DNA from: Serratia sarumanii
Lineage (GTDB): Bacteria; Pseudomonadota; Gammaproteobacteria; Enterobacterales; Enterobacteriaceae
Direction of reading: 5' to 3'
Assembly (NCBI RefSeq): GCF_029962605.1
Contig: NZ_CP124750.1
Span: forward strand, 4,278,001 to 4,342,000
Length of the DNA: 64,000 bases
Shown: piece after piece, positions 57,335-64,000 of the stretch
Layout of the letters: the number at the start of each line of letters is the position of its first letter
How positions within the stretch are numbered: position 1 is the stretch's first letter
Notes under the pieces: generated by a model
Database searches by the model: none
The model's input: the letters and a program-made list of their open reading frames with translations, nothing else
Told to the model about the DNA's origin: nothing
Translations under genes and position numbers: made by a program

Positions 57335-57997
57335 ATGAAACGGACAAAAAACATCAACCAAGAGACGTTCCGCAAATCCTGGCGCAGCTACCGTGTCGCG
57401 CCCGTGGCTTTGGCGATCAGCGCCGTCTTTATGCTGGCCGGCTGTGAGAAGAGCGATGAAACGGTCTCCCTGTATCAGAATGCTGATGACTGTTCGCGCG
57501 CCAATCCTTCGATGAGCGAGCAGTGCACCACCTCCTACAACAATGCCCTGAAGGAAGCGGCGAAAACCGCGCCGAAATACGCCACCCGCGAAGACTGCGT
57601 CGCCGAGTTCGGCGAAGCGCAGTGCACCCAGGCGCCGGCACAAGCCGGCATGGCGGCGGAATCGCAAAGCAGCGGCAGCTTCTGGATGCCGCTGATGGCG
57701 GGCTACATGATGGGCCGCCTGATGGGCGGTTCCGGCTTCGCGCAGCAGCCGCTGTTCACCTCCAAGAACGCCGCCAGCCCGGCGAACGGCAAGTTTGTCG
57801 ACGCCAGCGGCAAGAGCTACGGCCCGGCCACCGCCGGCGGCCGCACCATGACGGTGCCGAAAACCGCCATGGCGCCGAAGCCTGCAGTCACCAACACCGT
57901 GACCCGCGGCGGTTTCGGCGAGACCGTAGCCAAGCAGACCAGCATGCAGCGCAGCAGCGCCACCTCCAACTCCGGCTCCCGCAGCATGGGCGGTTGA
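57335..57997 (+). CDS. ygiB: DUF1190 lipoprotein YgiB
   Basis: The 220-residue predicted lipoprotein or membrane-associated protein has an N-terminal helix with [13 protein letters not shown] (lipobox Cys near 37, preceded by a long basic N-region). A Cys-containing region follows ([26 protein letters not shown]), then the [21 protein letters not shown] segment and a Ser-rich tail ending SRSMGG. ATG 57335 starts the conserved MKRTK. The function is unknown. It is always followed by the GSP-synthase-like ygiC, and the two lie 3 bp apart here. Confidence 0.92.
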   Translation: MKRTKNINQETFRKSWRSYRVAPVALAISAVFMLAGCEKSDETVSLYQNADDCSRANPSMSEQCTTSYNNALKEAAKTAPKYATREDCVAEFGEAQCTQAPAQAGMAAESQSSGSFWMPLMAGYMMGRLMGGSGFAQQPLFTSKNAASPANGKFVDASGKSYGPATAGGRTMTVPKTAMAPKPAVTNTVTRGGFGETVAKQTSMQRSSATSNSGSRSMGG

Positions 57998-58000
57998 TGC

Positions 58001-59161
58001 ATGAAACGTATTGCTATTACCGAGCGCCCGGACTGGCGTGAAAAAGCGACCGAGTTCGGTTTCCGTTTCCACACCATGTACGGCGAGCCGTACTGGTGTG
58101 AAGACGCCTATTACCAGTTCACGCTGGCGCAGATTGAAGAGATCGAAAGCGCCACCGCCGAGCTGCACCAGATGTGTCTGCAGGTGGTGGAAAAAGTGGT
58201 CGGCAGCGACGAGCTGATGGCCAAGTTCTGCATCCCGAAACACACCTGGGAGTTCGTGCGCAGTTCGTGGCGCACCAATCAGCCGTCGCTGTATTCGCGT
58301 CTCGATCTGGCCTACGACGGCGTTAACCCGCCGAAGCTGCTGGAGAACAACGCCGATACGCCAACCTCGCTGTATGAGGCGGCCTTCTTCCAGTGGCTGT
58401 GGCTGGAAGACCAGATCAACGCCGGCAAACTGGATCCGGAGTCGGATCAGTACAACAGCCTGCAGGAGAAGCTGATCGAGCGTTTCGCCGAGCTGAAAGC
58501 GCATCACGGTTTTGGCCTGTTGCACCTGGCCTGCTGCCAGGACAGCGAAGAAGATCGCGGCACGGTGCAATATCTGCAGGACTGCGCGCAGGAAGCCGGT
58601 CTGCCGACCGAGTTCCTGTTCATGGAAGAGATTGGCCTCGGCGAGAAAGGCCAGTTTACCGATCTGCAGGATCAGGTGATCGGCAACCTGTTCAAGCTCT
58701 ACCCGTGGGAATTCATGCTGCGCGAGATGTTCTCCACCAAGCTGGAAGACGCCGGCGTGCGCTGGCTGGAGCCGGCCTGGAAGAGCATCATCTCCAACAA
58801 AGCGCTGCTGCCGCTGCTGTGGGAAATGTTCCCGAACCACCCGAATCTGTTGCCGGCTTATTTCGCGCAAGACGATCATCCGCCGATGGATCATTACGTC
58901 ACCAAGCCGCTGTTCTCACGCGAAGGCGCGAACATTCAGATCGTCGAAAACGGTCAGGAAGTGGCGCGCGTCGATGGGCCATACGGCGAAGAGGGCATGA
59001 TCGTGCAGCAGTTCCATCCGCTGCCGAAGTTCGAAGACAGCTACACGCTGATCGGCAGTTGGCTGGTGAACGATCAACCTTGCGGCATTGGCCTGCGCGA
59101 AGATCGCGAACTGATCACGCAGGATCTGTCGCGCTTCTATCCGCACACCATCCTCGGCTGA
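58001..59161 (+). CDS. ygiC: glutathionylspermidine synthase-like ATP-grasp protein YgiC
   Basis: The 386-residue protein is homologous to the C-terminal synthetase domain of bifunctional glutathionylspermidine synthetase/amidase (GspS/Gss), without the amidase domain. Motifs include [23 protein letters not shown] near 105-127 (substrate and ATP-grasp loop), [16 protein letters not shown], and the metal-binding end [20 protein letters not shown]. coli YgiC is reported as a carboxylate-amine ligase-like protein whose substrate is unsettled. It is translated with ygiB and ended by a strong terminator. Confidence 0.93.
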   Translation: MKRIAITERPDWREKATEFGFRFHTMYGEPYWCEDAYYQFTLAQIEEIESATAELHQMCLQVVEKVVGSDELMAKFCIPKHTWEFVRSSWRTNQPSLYSRLDLAYDGVNPPKLLENNADTPTSLYEAAFFQWLWLEDQINAGKLDPESDQYNSLQEKLIERFAELKAHHGFGLLHLACCQDSEEDRGTVQYLQDCAQEAGLPTEFLFMEEIGLGEKGQFTDLQDQVIGNLFKLYPWEFMLREMFSTKLEDAGVRWLEPAWKSIISNKALLPLLWEMFPNHPNLLPAYFAQDDHPPMDHYVTKPLFSREGANIQIVENGQEVARVDGPYGEEGMIVQQFHPLPKFEDSYTLIGSWLVNDQPCGIGLREDRELITQDLSRFYPHTILG

Positions 59162-59177
59162 TAGCCCCGCCGAGACC

Positions 59178-59205
59178 AAAACGCCAGTTTCTGACTGGCG
59201 TTTTT
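59178..59205. terminator. bidirectional terminator between ygiC and ygiD
   Basis: AAAACGCCAG, loop TTTCTGA with CTGGCGTTTTT. The A and T flanks make it functional for both converging genes. Confidence 0.88.
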
Positions 59206-59207
59206 CT

Positions 59208-59990
59208 TTAGCCCACCTGCACCGACAGCATGCTCAGCGCTCCCATTTCGATACCGTCGATCGGCACGCTGATGGCCTCTTTGCCATCCCAGCCGCCAAG
59301 CACGTACAGCAACGGCAGATAGTGTTCCGGCGTCGGATTCGACAGCGCTGCCCCCTCATGGCGCATGAAATCCACCAGCGGATGGTTATCGCCCCGATAA
59401 CGCAGGTTATCCCGGACAAAGTTATTGAACGATTCCGCCCACGGGTAGGCGCTGGTGTCGCCCTGCCATTTCACCATGCGCAGGTTGTGCACCACGTTGC
59501 CGCTGGCGACGATCATCACGCCCTCATCGCGCAGCGCCGCCAGTTTGCGCCCCAGCTCATAGTGATAGGCCGCCGGCTGCGTGCCGTCGACGCTGAGCTG
59601 CACCACCGGGATGTCAGCATTGGGATACATCTTGATCAAGACGCCCCAGGTTCCGTGATCCAACCCCCACTCACCGAGATCGGCCGTCACCGGCACCGGC
59701 GCCAGCATTTGCTGCAGCTGCGCAGCCAGCGCGGGAGAGCCCGGCGCGGGATAACGGGTATCAAACAGCGCCTGCGGGAACCCGCCGAAGTCGTGAATGG
59801 TTTTGGGTTTTTCCATCGCGGTGACCGCAGTGCCGCGGGTATACCAATGCGCGGAAACCGCCACGATCGCCTTCGGGCGCGGCAATGACTCACCCAACGC
59901 ACGCCATGCCCGGGTGTAGCGGTTGTCTTCCAGCACGTTCATCGGGCTACCGTGGCCAAGAAACAGTGCCGGCATACGAGAGGTGTTCAT
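59208..59990 (-). CDS. ygiD: 4,5-DOPA-extradiol dioxygenase family protein YgiD
   Basis: The 260-residue LigB-superfamily enzyme has metal ligands in FLGHGSPMN (His near 13), SAHWYTRGTAV (His near 47) and GNVVHNLRMV, with the typical acidic GLDHGTWG segment near 112. E. coli YgiD cleaves L-DOPA extradiolically in vitro and is a zinc- or iron-dependent enzyme. Length matches (about 262-270). It is monocistronic, and its place between ygiC and ribB is conserved. Confidence 0.93.
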   Translation of the reverse strand: MNTSRMPALFLGHGSPMNVLEDNRYTRAWRALGESLPRPKAIVAVSAHWYTRGTAVTAMEKPKTIHDFGGFPQALFDTRYPAPGSPALAAQLQQMLAPVPVTADLGEWGLDHGTWGVLIKMYPNADIPVVQLSVDGTQPAAYHYELGRKLAALRDEGVMIVASGNVVHNLRMVKWQGDTSAYPWAESFNNFVRDNLRYRGDNHPLVDFMRHEGAALSNPTPEHYLPLLYVLGGWDGKEAISVPIDGIEMGALSMLSVQVG

Positions 59991-60313
59991 AGGGAGATCC
60001 TTAGTTCAAATTGTGCTATGCCGCTACATTACGCGCTTTGCCGCGCCAACACAGCCGGATAACCGTGATGAAGATATTCAATAAATTTGAATTAAAAGCG
60101 GAGGAATGCGCCGGCAGACAGAAAGATAAAAAATTAATATATTTCAATAGATTAATAAGATCAGTGAATGCCATGACATTACTGCCACACAGATCTAATT
60201 TGTGAATAATTTATGTATTTTTTGTTAACACGATCTATACACTCCTCCTCTGCCGACGGGTAGCAGGCAACCCCGCCGCGCGATGGGAATTACGTCTCAC
60301 CAAGGAGGAATTC
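59991..60313. other. AT-rich ygiD-phoA divergent promoter region
   Basis: 323 bp, clearly more AT-rich than its surroundings. A 64-codon open frame (60011-60205) shows no protein-like features. I could not place a canonical Pho box in register. AAGGAGG (60302-60308) ahead of phoA is a near-perfect ribosome binding site. Confidence 0.45.
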
Positions 60314-61846
60314 ATGTTCAGACTCACACTGGCAACCCGCCTGGCGCTTTCCATATCCTTGCTCACCGGCTGGACGGCCACCGCCGGCGCGGCGGACAAC
60401 GCGCAGCTGACGCAGCGCGAAGATCCTTACTTCCTTCAGGCGCAAGCTCAGCTGCAACAGCGGCTGAAACAGACGCCAAACACCAACCGCGCCAAAAACG
60501 TCATTCTGGTGGTCGGCGACGGCATGGGGTTTTCCACCGTGACCGCCGCCCGCATTTTTGAAGGGCAGCAGCGCGGCGTGGACGGCGAATCCAACGTGCT
60601 GGCCTGGGAGGCCTTCCCCTATCTGGCGGCGGCCAAAACCTACTCCGCCGACGCCCAAATCACCGACTCCGCGCCCAGCGCGGTGGCGATGACCACCGGC
60701 GTCAAAACCATCAACGATCTGATGGGCCTCAACCATACGGCCACCCTCAACAATTGCGAGGATCAGCAAACCAAGACCGTCACCACGCTGTGGGAGATGG
60801 CCGCAACGCTCGGCATGGCCACCGGCGCCGTGACGACCGCCACCATCACCCACGCCACGCCGGGCGCGACCTATGCCCATATCGCCAACCGCGATTGGGA
60901 ATCCGACGCCAAAATGCCGGCAGCGGCTCTGGCCGCAGGCTGCCGCGATATCGCGCGCCAGCTGGTGGAAATGAAGTACGGCGACGGCCTTAACGTGGCA
61001 ATGGGCGGCGGGCGCGCCAACTTCCTGCCCGATAGCGTGAGCGATCCGGAATACCCCGGCAAGAAAGGCGCCAGAAAGGATGGCCGCGATCTGACGCAGG
61101 CCTGGCTGCAACGCTATGGCGAGCGTGGGCAATACGTCTGGAATCAGGCGCAGTTCGACAAAATCGAACCGGGTAAGATCGATCATCTGCTGGCCCTGTT
61201 CGAGCCGTCGCACATGAACTTCGAGCACGATCGGCGGCAAGACGCGGCGGGAGAGCCTTCGCTGGCAGAAATGACCGGCAAGGCCATCGATATTCTGGCC
61301 AGGAATCCCGAAGGCTATCTGCTGTTGGTGGAGGGCGGACGCATCGATCACGGTAGCCACAACGGTAACGCCTACCGTACGCTGAGCGACGCGGTCGCCC
61401 TGAACGAGGCGGTGAAAACCATCGTCGACAAGGTCAACCTGGAGGAAACCCTGGTGATCGTGACCGGCGATCACAGCCACACATTGACCATCGCCGGCTA
61501 TGCCAAGCGGGGTAATCCTATCCTCGGCATTTCCGTCGGCGTCGACGGCAAACCGCGGCTGGGCAGCGACGGCAAGCCTTACACCACCGTCGGCTTCGCC
61601 AATGGCCCCGGCGGCACGATCCCGCTGACCGAACGCCCGACATTGACCATGGAACAGGCCACCGCGCCCGACTTTATTCAGCCGGCGCTGGTGCCGCTGA
61701 AAAGCGAGACCCACGGCGGGGAAGATCTCGGCATCTACGCCATCGGCCCCTGGGCCCATCTGTTCCAGGGTACGGTGGAAGAGAACTACACCTTCCACGT
61801 GATGAATTACGCCAGCCGCATCGGCGAACGCCTGTCAGAACGGTAG
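60314..61846 (+). CDS. phoA: secreted alkaline phosphatase, eukaryote/Vibrio-like type
   Basis: The 510-residue enzyme has a signal peptide ending at AGAA (about 27), so it is periplasmic. It carries the alkaline phosphatase core: metal-binding VVGDGMG near 66-72, nucleophile Ser119 next to Asp118 in ITDSAPSAVAMTTG, LLVEGGRIDHGSHNGN near 340, TGDHSHTL and SETHGGEDLGIYA. The DSAPSAV wording, the insert SDPEYPGKKGARKDG and ETHGGEDV-type end resemble marine and animal phosphatases more than E. coli PhoA. It releases phosphate from esters. It is single-gene, and the phoA symbol reflects function rather than orthology. Confidence 0.87.
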   Translation: MFRLTLATRLALSISLLTGWTATAGAADNAQLTQREDPYFLQAQAQLQQRLKQTPNTNRAKNVILVVGDGMGFSTVTAARIFEGQQRGVDGESNVLAWEAFPYLAAAKTYSADAQITDSAPSAVAMTTGVKTINDLMGLNHTATLNNCEDQQTKTVTTLWEMAATLGMATGAVTTATITHATPGATYAHIANRDWESDAKMPAAALAAGCRDIARQLVEMKYGDGLNVAMGGGRANFLPDSVSDPEYPGKKGARKDGRDLTQAWLQRYGERGQYVWNQAQFDKIEPGKIDHLLALFEPSHMNFEHDRRQDAAGEPSLAEMTGKAIDILARNPEGYLLLVEGGRIDHGSHNGNAYRTLSDAVALNEAVKTIVDKVNLEETLVIVTGDHSHTLTIAGYAKRGNPILGISVGVDGKPRLGSDGKPYTTVGFANGPGGTIPLTERPTLTMEQATAPDFIQPALVPLKSETHGGEDLGIYAIGPWAHLFQGTVEENYTFHVMNYASRIGERLSER

Positions 61847-61850
61847 CCAC

Positions 61851-61880
61851 AAAAAAGCCGCGTTACGCGGCTTTTTTTAT
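61851..61880. terminator. terminator between phoA and ribB
   Basis: AAAAAAGCCGCG, loop TTAC, CGCGGCTTTTTTT. Symmetric flanks let it act on both converging genes. Confidence 0.9.
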
Positions 61881-61899
61881 CGTTGAAAGCGACCGGCTA

Positions 61900-62553
61900 T
61901 CAGCTGGCCTTTTTCTCGTGCGCCTGGCGGTAGGCCACCAGATCCTCGATGGTCAGCACCACCATGTCGTGCTGTTTGGCGAAGGCGATCACTTCCGGCG
62001 CGTGCGCCATGCTGCCATCGTCGTTGGTCAGTTCACACAGCACGCCGGCAGGTTTGAAACCGGCCATGGAAACCAGATCGATGGTCGCTTCGGTGTGGCC
62101 GCGACGGCTCAGCACGCCGCCCGGCTGCGCGCGCAGCGGGAACACGTGGCCCGGACGGTTCAGGTCGCTCGGCTTGGCGCTGTCTGCCACCGCCGCACGG
62201 ATGGTGGTCAGGCGATCGGAAGCGGAAACCCCGGTGGTCACGCCCTGCGCCGCTTCGATGGTCACGGTGAAGGCGGTCTGGAACTGGCTGGAGTTGTTGG
62301 TCACCATCATCGGCAGCTCAAGCTGCTGACGGCGTTCTTCGGTGATGCACAGGCACACGATACCGCTGCCGTGGCGAATGGTCAGCGCCATCTGCTCAAC
62401 GGTCATGGTTTCCGCGGCGAAGATCATGTCACCTTCGTTTTCACGATTTTCATCATCGAGCACCATTACGCCGCGCCCATTGCGCAGTGCGTCAATCGCG
62501 CGTTCAACGCGTTCTGTCGGCGTGCCAAAGTCTGAAAGTAGCGTCTGATTCAT
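61900..62553 (-). CDS. ribB: 3,4-dihydroxy-2-butanone-4-phosphate synthase
   Basis: RibB turns ribulose-5-phosphate into formate and the four-carbon unit of riboflavin. The 217-residue protein is the stand-alone form (no GTP cyclohydrolase domain). It has the acidic active-site loop [18 protein letters not shown] near 31-48, the conserved [30 protein letters not shown] near 95-114 and [17 protein letters not shown] near 150. ATG 62553 begins [11 protein letters not shown]. An FMN riboswitch sits in its leader. Confidence 0.96.
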   Translation of the reverse strand: MNQTLLSDFGTPTERVERAIDALRNGRGVMVLDDENRENEGDMIFAAETMTVEQMALTIRHGSGIVCLCITEERRQQLELPMMVTNNSSQFQTAFTVTIEAAQGVTTGVSASDRLTTIRAAVADSAKPSDLNRPGHVFPLRAQPGGVLSRRGHTEATIDLVSMAGFKPAGVLCELTNDDGSMAHAPEVIAFAKQHDMVVLTIEDLVAYRQAHEKKAS

Positions 62554-62667
62554 GGTAAAAAACCTCATTAAAAATTATGGATTACCAGAACCAGGGCGAT
62601 CTTGAGGAGTAGCTAGCAATAGCTAAAAAAATAACGCAAGCGGGCGCAAGCCCGGCAGATACCGTTA

Positions 62668-62820
62668 CTCTCTCCCATCCGGACTATAACCGTCGGCCCC
62701 GGAATTGCACCGGATCTGCTGACCTCTAACCGGCCTTTACAGGCTGGCTGAGCGCTCGCGGGCTTTCACCGTAGAAGGTGATTTACCGCCGGTGGGGACT
62801 TTCACCCCGCCCTGAGAATA
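62668..62820 (-). promoter_or_regulatory. FMN riboswitch (RFN element) of ribB
   Basis: Read on the minus strand, the element starts with TTCTCAGGGCGGGGTGAAA and closes with GGTTATAGTCCGGATGGGAGAGA, the conserved ends of the RFN aptamer. Between them are the expected CCCCACCGGCGGTAA and GGCCGGTTAGAGGTCAGCAG segments. A GGGC/GCCC hairpin and a U-rich stretch (about 62617-62653) lie between aptamer and ribB and could form the expression platform. FMN should lower ribB expression. Confidence 0.95.
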
Positions 62821-62970
62821 AGCAGGATGACTATAACGCTAATGGGTAGGCAGGGCAATTGGCAAAAGCACAATTCGGCCACGCGCGGCGAATGCGCTTA
62901 ATGGTGTTTATCCGGCGGGCAACTCGCATTACACTAAGCGGCAGCAATTAAACTCTGAAAGGGATACGCC

Positions 62971-63246
62971 ATGATTGACCCGAAAAAAATCGAACAAATC
63001 GCACGCCAGGTTCATGAGTCCATGCCTAAAGGCGTTCGTGAATTCGGGGAAGACGTTGAGAAAAAAATCCGTCAGGTGCTGCAGTCGCAGCTGACCCGCC
63101 TGGATTTGGTTAACCGCGAAGAGTTCGACGTGCAGACTCAGGTGCTGTTGCGCACCCGCGAGAAGCTGGCGCTGTTGGAACAGCGCCTGGCCGAGCTGGA
63201 AAGCAAGCTGAGCGCGGCACCGGCAGCCAAACAGGAAGACGAATAA
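62971..63246 (+). CDS. ubiK: ubiquinone biosynthesis accessory factor UbiK
   Basis: UbiK (YqiC, DUF526/BMFP family) forms a trimeric coiled coil that helps the UbiJ-containing Ubi complex make ubiquinone under air. The 91-residue protein has an N-terminal amphipathic helix ([17 protein letters not shown], membrane fusogenic region) and a C-terminal heptad-rich coiled coil ([22 protein letters not shown], about 60-82). AAAGGGA precedes the ATG. It is convergent with hldE and separated from it by a terminator. Confidence 0.93.
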   Translation: MIDPKKIEQIARQVHESMPKGVREFGEDVEKKIRQVLQSQLTRLDLVNREEFDVQTQVLLRTREKLALLEQRLAELESKLSAAPAAKQEDE

Positions 63247-63255
63247 ATTCCCGCC

Positions 63256-63290
63256 AAGGGCGCGCACCTGAACCGCGCGCCCTTGTTCTT
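63256..63290. terminator. terminator between ubiK and hldE
   Basis: AAGGGCGCGC (63256-63265) and GCGCGCCCTT (63275-63284) form a perfect 10-bp stem followed by GTTCTTT. It lies between converging genes. Confidence 0.8.
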
Positions 63291-63304
63291 TCGGTCGCCC
63301 GGCG

Positions 63305-64000
63305 TTAGCCGCGCCCGTCTTTGATCGCTTTGATGATGTTGGTGGTCGACAGCCCGTCTTCAAAGTTCAACACTTTGACATCGCCGCCGTTGGCCCACAC
63401 TTCCGCACTGCCGGCAATCTCTTCCGGTTTGTAATCACCGCCTTTCACCAGCAGATCCGGCAGAATGTCGGCGATCAAGCGCTGCGGCGTGTCCTCTTCG
63501 AACGGCACCACCCAATCCACCGCTTCCAGCGCGCCCAGCACGATCATGCGATTCTCCAGCGCGTTGACCGGGCGTGTTTCCCCTTTCAGGCGTTTGGTCG
63601 AGGCGTCGCTGTTCACCGCCACGATCAGGCGGTCGCCCAGCTTGCGGGCGTTGGCCAGATAGGAGACGTGGCCGGCGTGCAGAATGTCGAAAATGCCGTT
63701 GGTCATCACCACTTTCTCGCCGCGCTGACGCGCCTGAGCAACAGCGGTTTTCAACTGCGCTTCGGTCATCACGCCAAAGCCGGTTTCGGCCCGGCCGCGC
63801 ACCGCGTTTTCCAGCTCGATGGGCGACACGGTGGAAGTACCGAGCTTGCCCACCACCACGCCGGCGGCGGCGTTGGCCAGGAAACAGGACTCTTCCAGCG
63901 AATTGCCGGCGGCCAGCGAGGCGGCCAGCACGCCGATCACGGTGTCGCCGGCGCCGGTCACATCAAACACTTCCTGCGCTTGGGTCGGCAGGTGCAGCGG
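63305..64000 (-). CDS. hldE: bifunctional heptose kinase/adenylyltransferase HldE, N-terminal part missing
   Basis: HldE makes ADP-D-glycero-beta-D-manno-heptose for the lipopolysaccharide core. The window holds the C-terminal 231 residues; the frame stays open to the window edge. It starts in the kinase domain with [17 protein letters not shown], the PfkB catalytic motif. The nucleotidyltransferase domain follows, with [19 protein letters not shown] (HXGH motif) and VAVNSDAST. The first half of the kinase domain lies beyond the window. Confidence 0.95.
   Translation of the reverse strand, partial: PLHLPTQAQEVFDVTGAGDTVIGVLAASLAAGNSLEESCFLANAAAGVVVGKLGTSTVSPIELENAVRGRAETGFGVMTEAQLKTAVAQARQRGEKVVMTNGIFDILHAGHVSYLANARKLGDRLIVAVNSDASTKRLKGETRPVNALENRMIVLGALEAVDWVVPFEEDTPQRLIADILPDLLVKGGDYKPEEIAGSAEVWANGGDVKVLNFEDGLSTTNIIKAIKDGRG

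Noticed and set aside
57122..58894. 590-codon minus-strand frame opposite ygiB-ygiC
   Set aside because: Crosses two conserved genes and their junction; no domain seen.
60150..60200. possible Pho box before phoA
   Set aside because: CTGT and TGTCAT fragments exist on the minus strand but are not spaced by 11 bp as the PhoB repeat requires.
60011..60205. 64-codon frame in the phoA leader
   Set aside because: No ribosome site, AT-driven composition and no recognisable features.

Overview
The window looks like a chromosomal segment of Serratia, most likely S. marcescens or a close relative (Enterobacterales, Yersiniaceae). By eye it is GC-rich, about 60%. The backbone follows the Escherichia coli order exbD-exbB-metC-yghB-yqhC-yqhD-dkgA, ygiQ-ftsP-plsC-parC-mdaB-ygiN, parE-yqiA-cpdA-yqiB-nudF-tolC, then ygiB-ygiC-ygiD, ribB, ubiK (yqiC) and hldE. 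It also carries an ExbB with a long periplasmic N-terminus, as known for Serratia, and a complete scr sucrose regulon. I see no rRNA, tRNA, CRISPR array, insertion sequence or prophage.

Layout. (1) 0-13.3 kb is accessory. It holds the 3' end of a TupA-like ATP-grasp gene, a strong hairpin and a possible small RNA, a Fur-boxed IroE-like esterase, a GNAT / LuxR-type regulator / NCS1 permease cluster, a regulator / queuosine-precursor transporter / QueF operon, a Tat-exported phospholipase C, and a siderophore-binding protein with a FecA-like TonB-dependent receptor. (2) 13.4-19.9 kb is the scrK-scrY-scrA-scrB-scrR sucrose regulon. (3) 19.9-30.2 kb is backbone: exbD-exbB with a Fur box, metC with a MetJ box, yghB, yqhC/yqhD/dkgA, emtA and ygiQ. 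(4) 30.2-37.2 kb is a nucleoside/nucleobase salvage island: a YegW-like GntR regulator, an NCS1 permease, a YegV-like PfkB kinase, then xapB, xapA and xapR. (5) 37.2-50.6 kb is backbone from ftsP to tolC and includes both topoisomerase IV genes. (6) 50.7-57.0 kb is a dihydroxyacetone module: dhaR faces the operon gldA-dhaK-dhaL-dhaM. (7) 57.3-64 kb is backbone again (ygiB, ygiC, ygiD, ribB with an FMN riboswitch, ubiK, hldE cut by the window end), interrupted by phoA.

How the parts work together. Four Fur-like boxes (604, 9738, 11016, 21379) tie the esterase, the binding protein, the receptor and the ExbB-ExbD energiser into an iron response. ScrY, ScrA, ScrB and ScrK bring in, phosphorylate and split sucrose under ScrR. 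GldA oxidises glycerol to dihydroxyacetone, which DhaK-DhaL phosphorylate using phosphate relayed from the PTS by DhaM. The salvage island imports nucleobases or nucleosides, cleaves purine nucleosides (XapA) and phosphorylates a nucleoside-like substrate (PfkB kinase).

Nothing here is an obvious new defence or mobile system. The most interesting items are the regulated queuosine-precursor operon with a possibly second QueF, related short intergenic repeats around the two NCS1 permease modules, a possible small RNA near 0.46-0.53 kb, and paired palindromes around the GntR gene.
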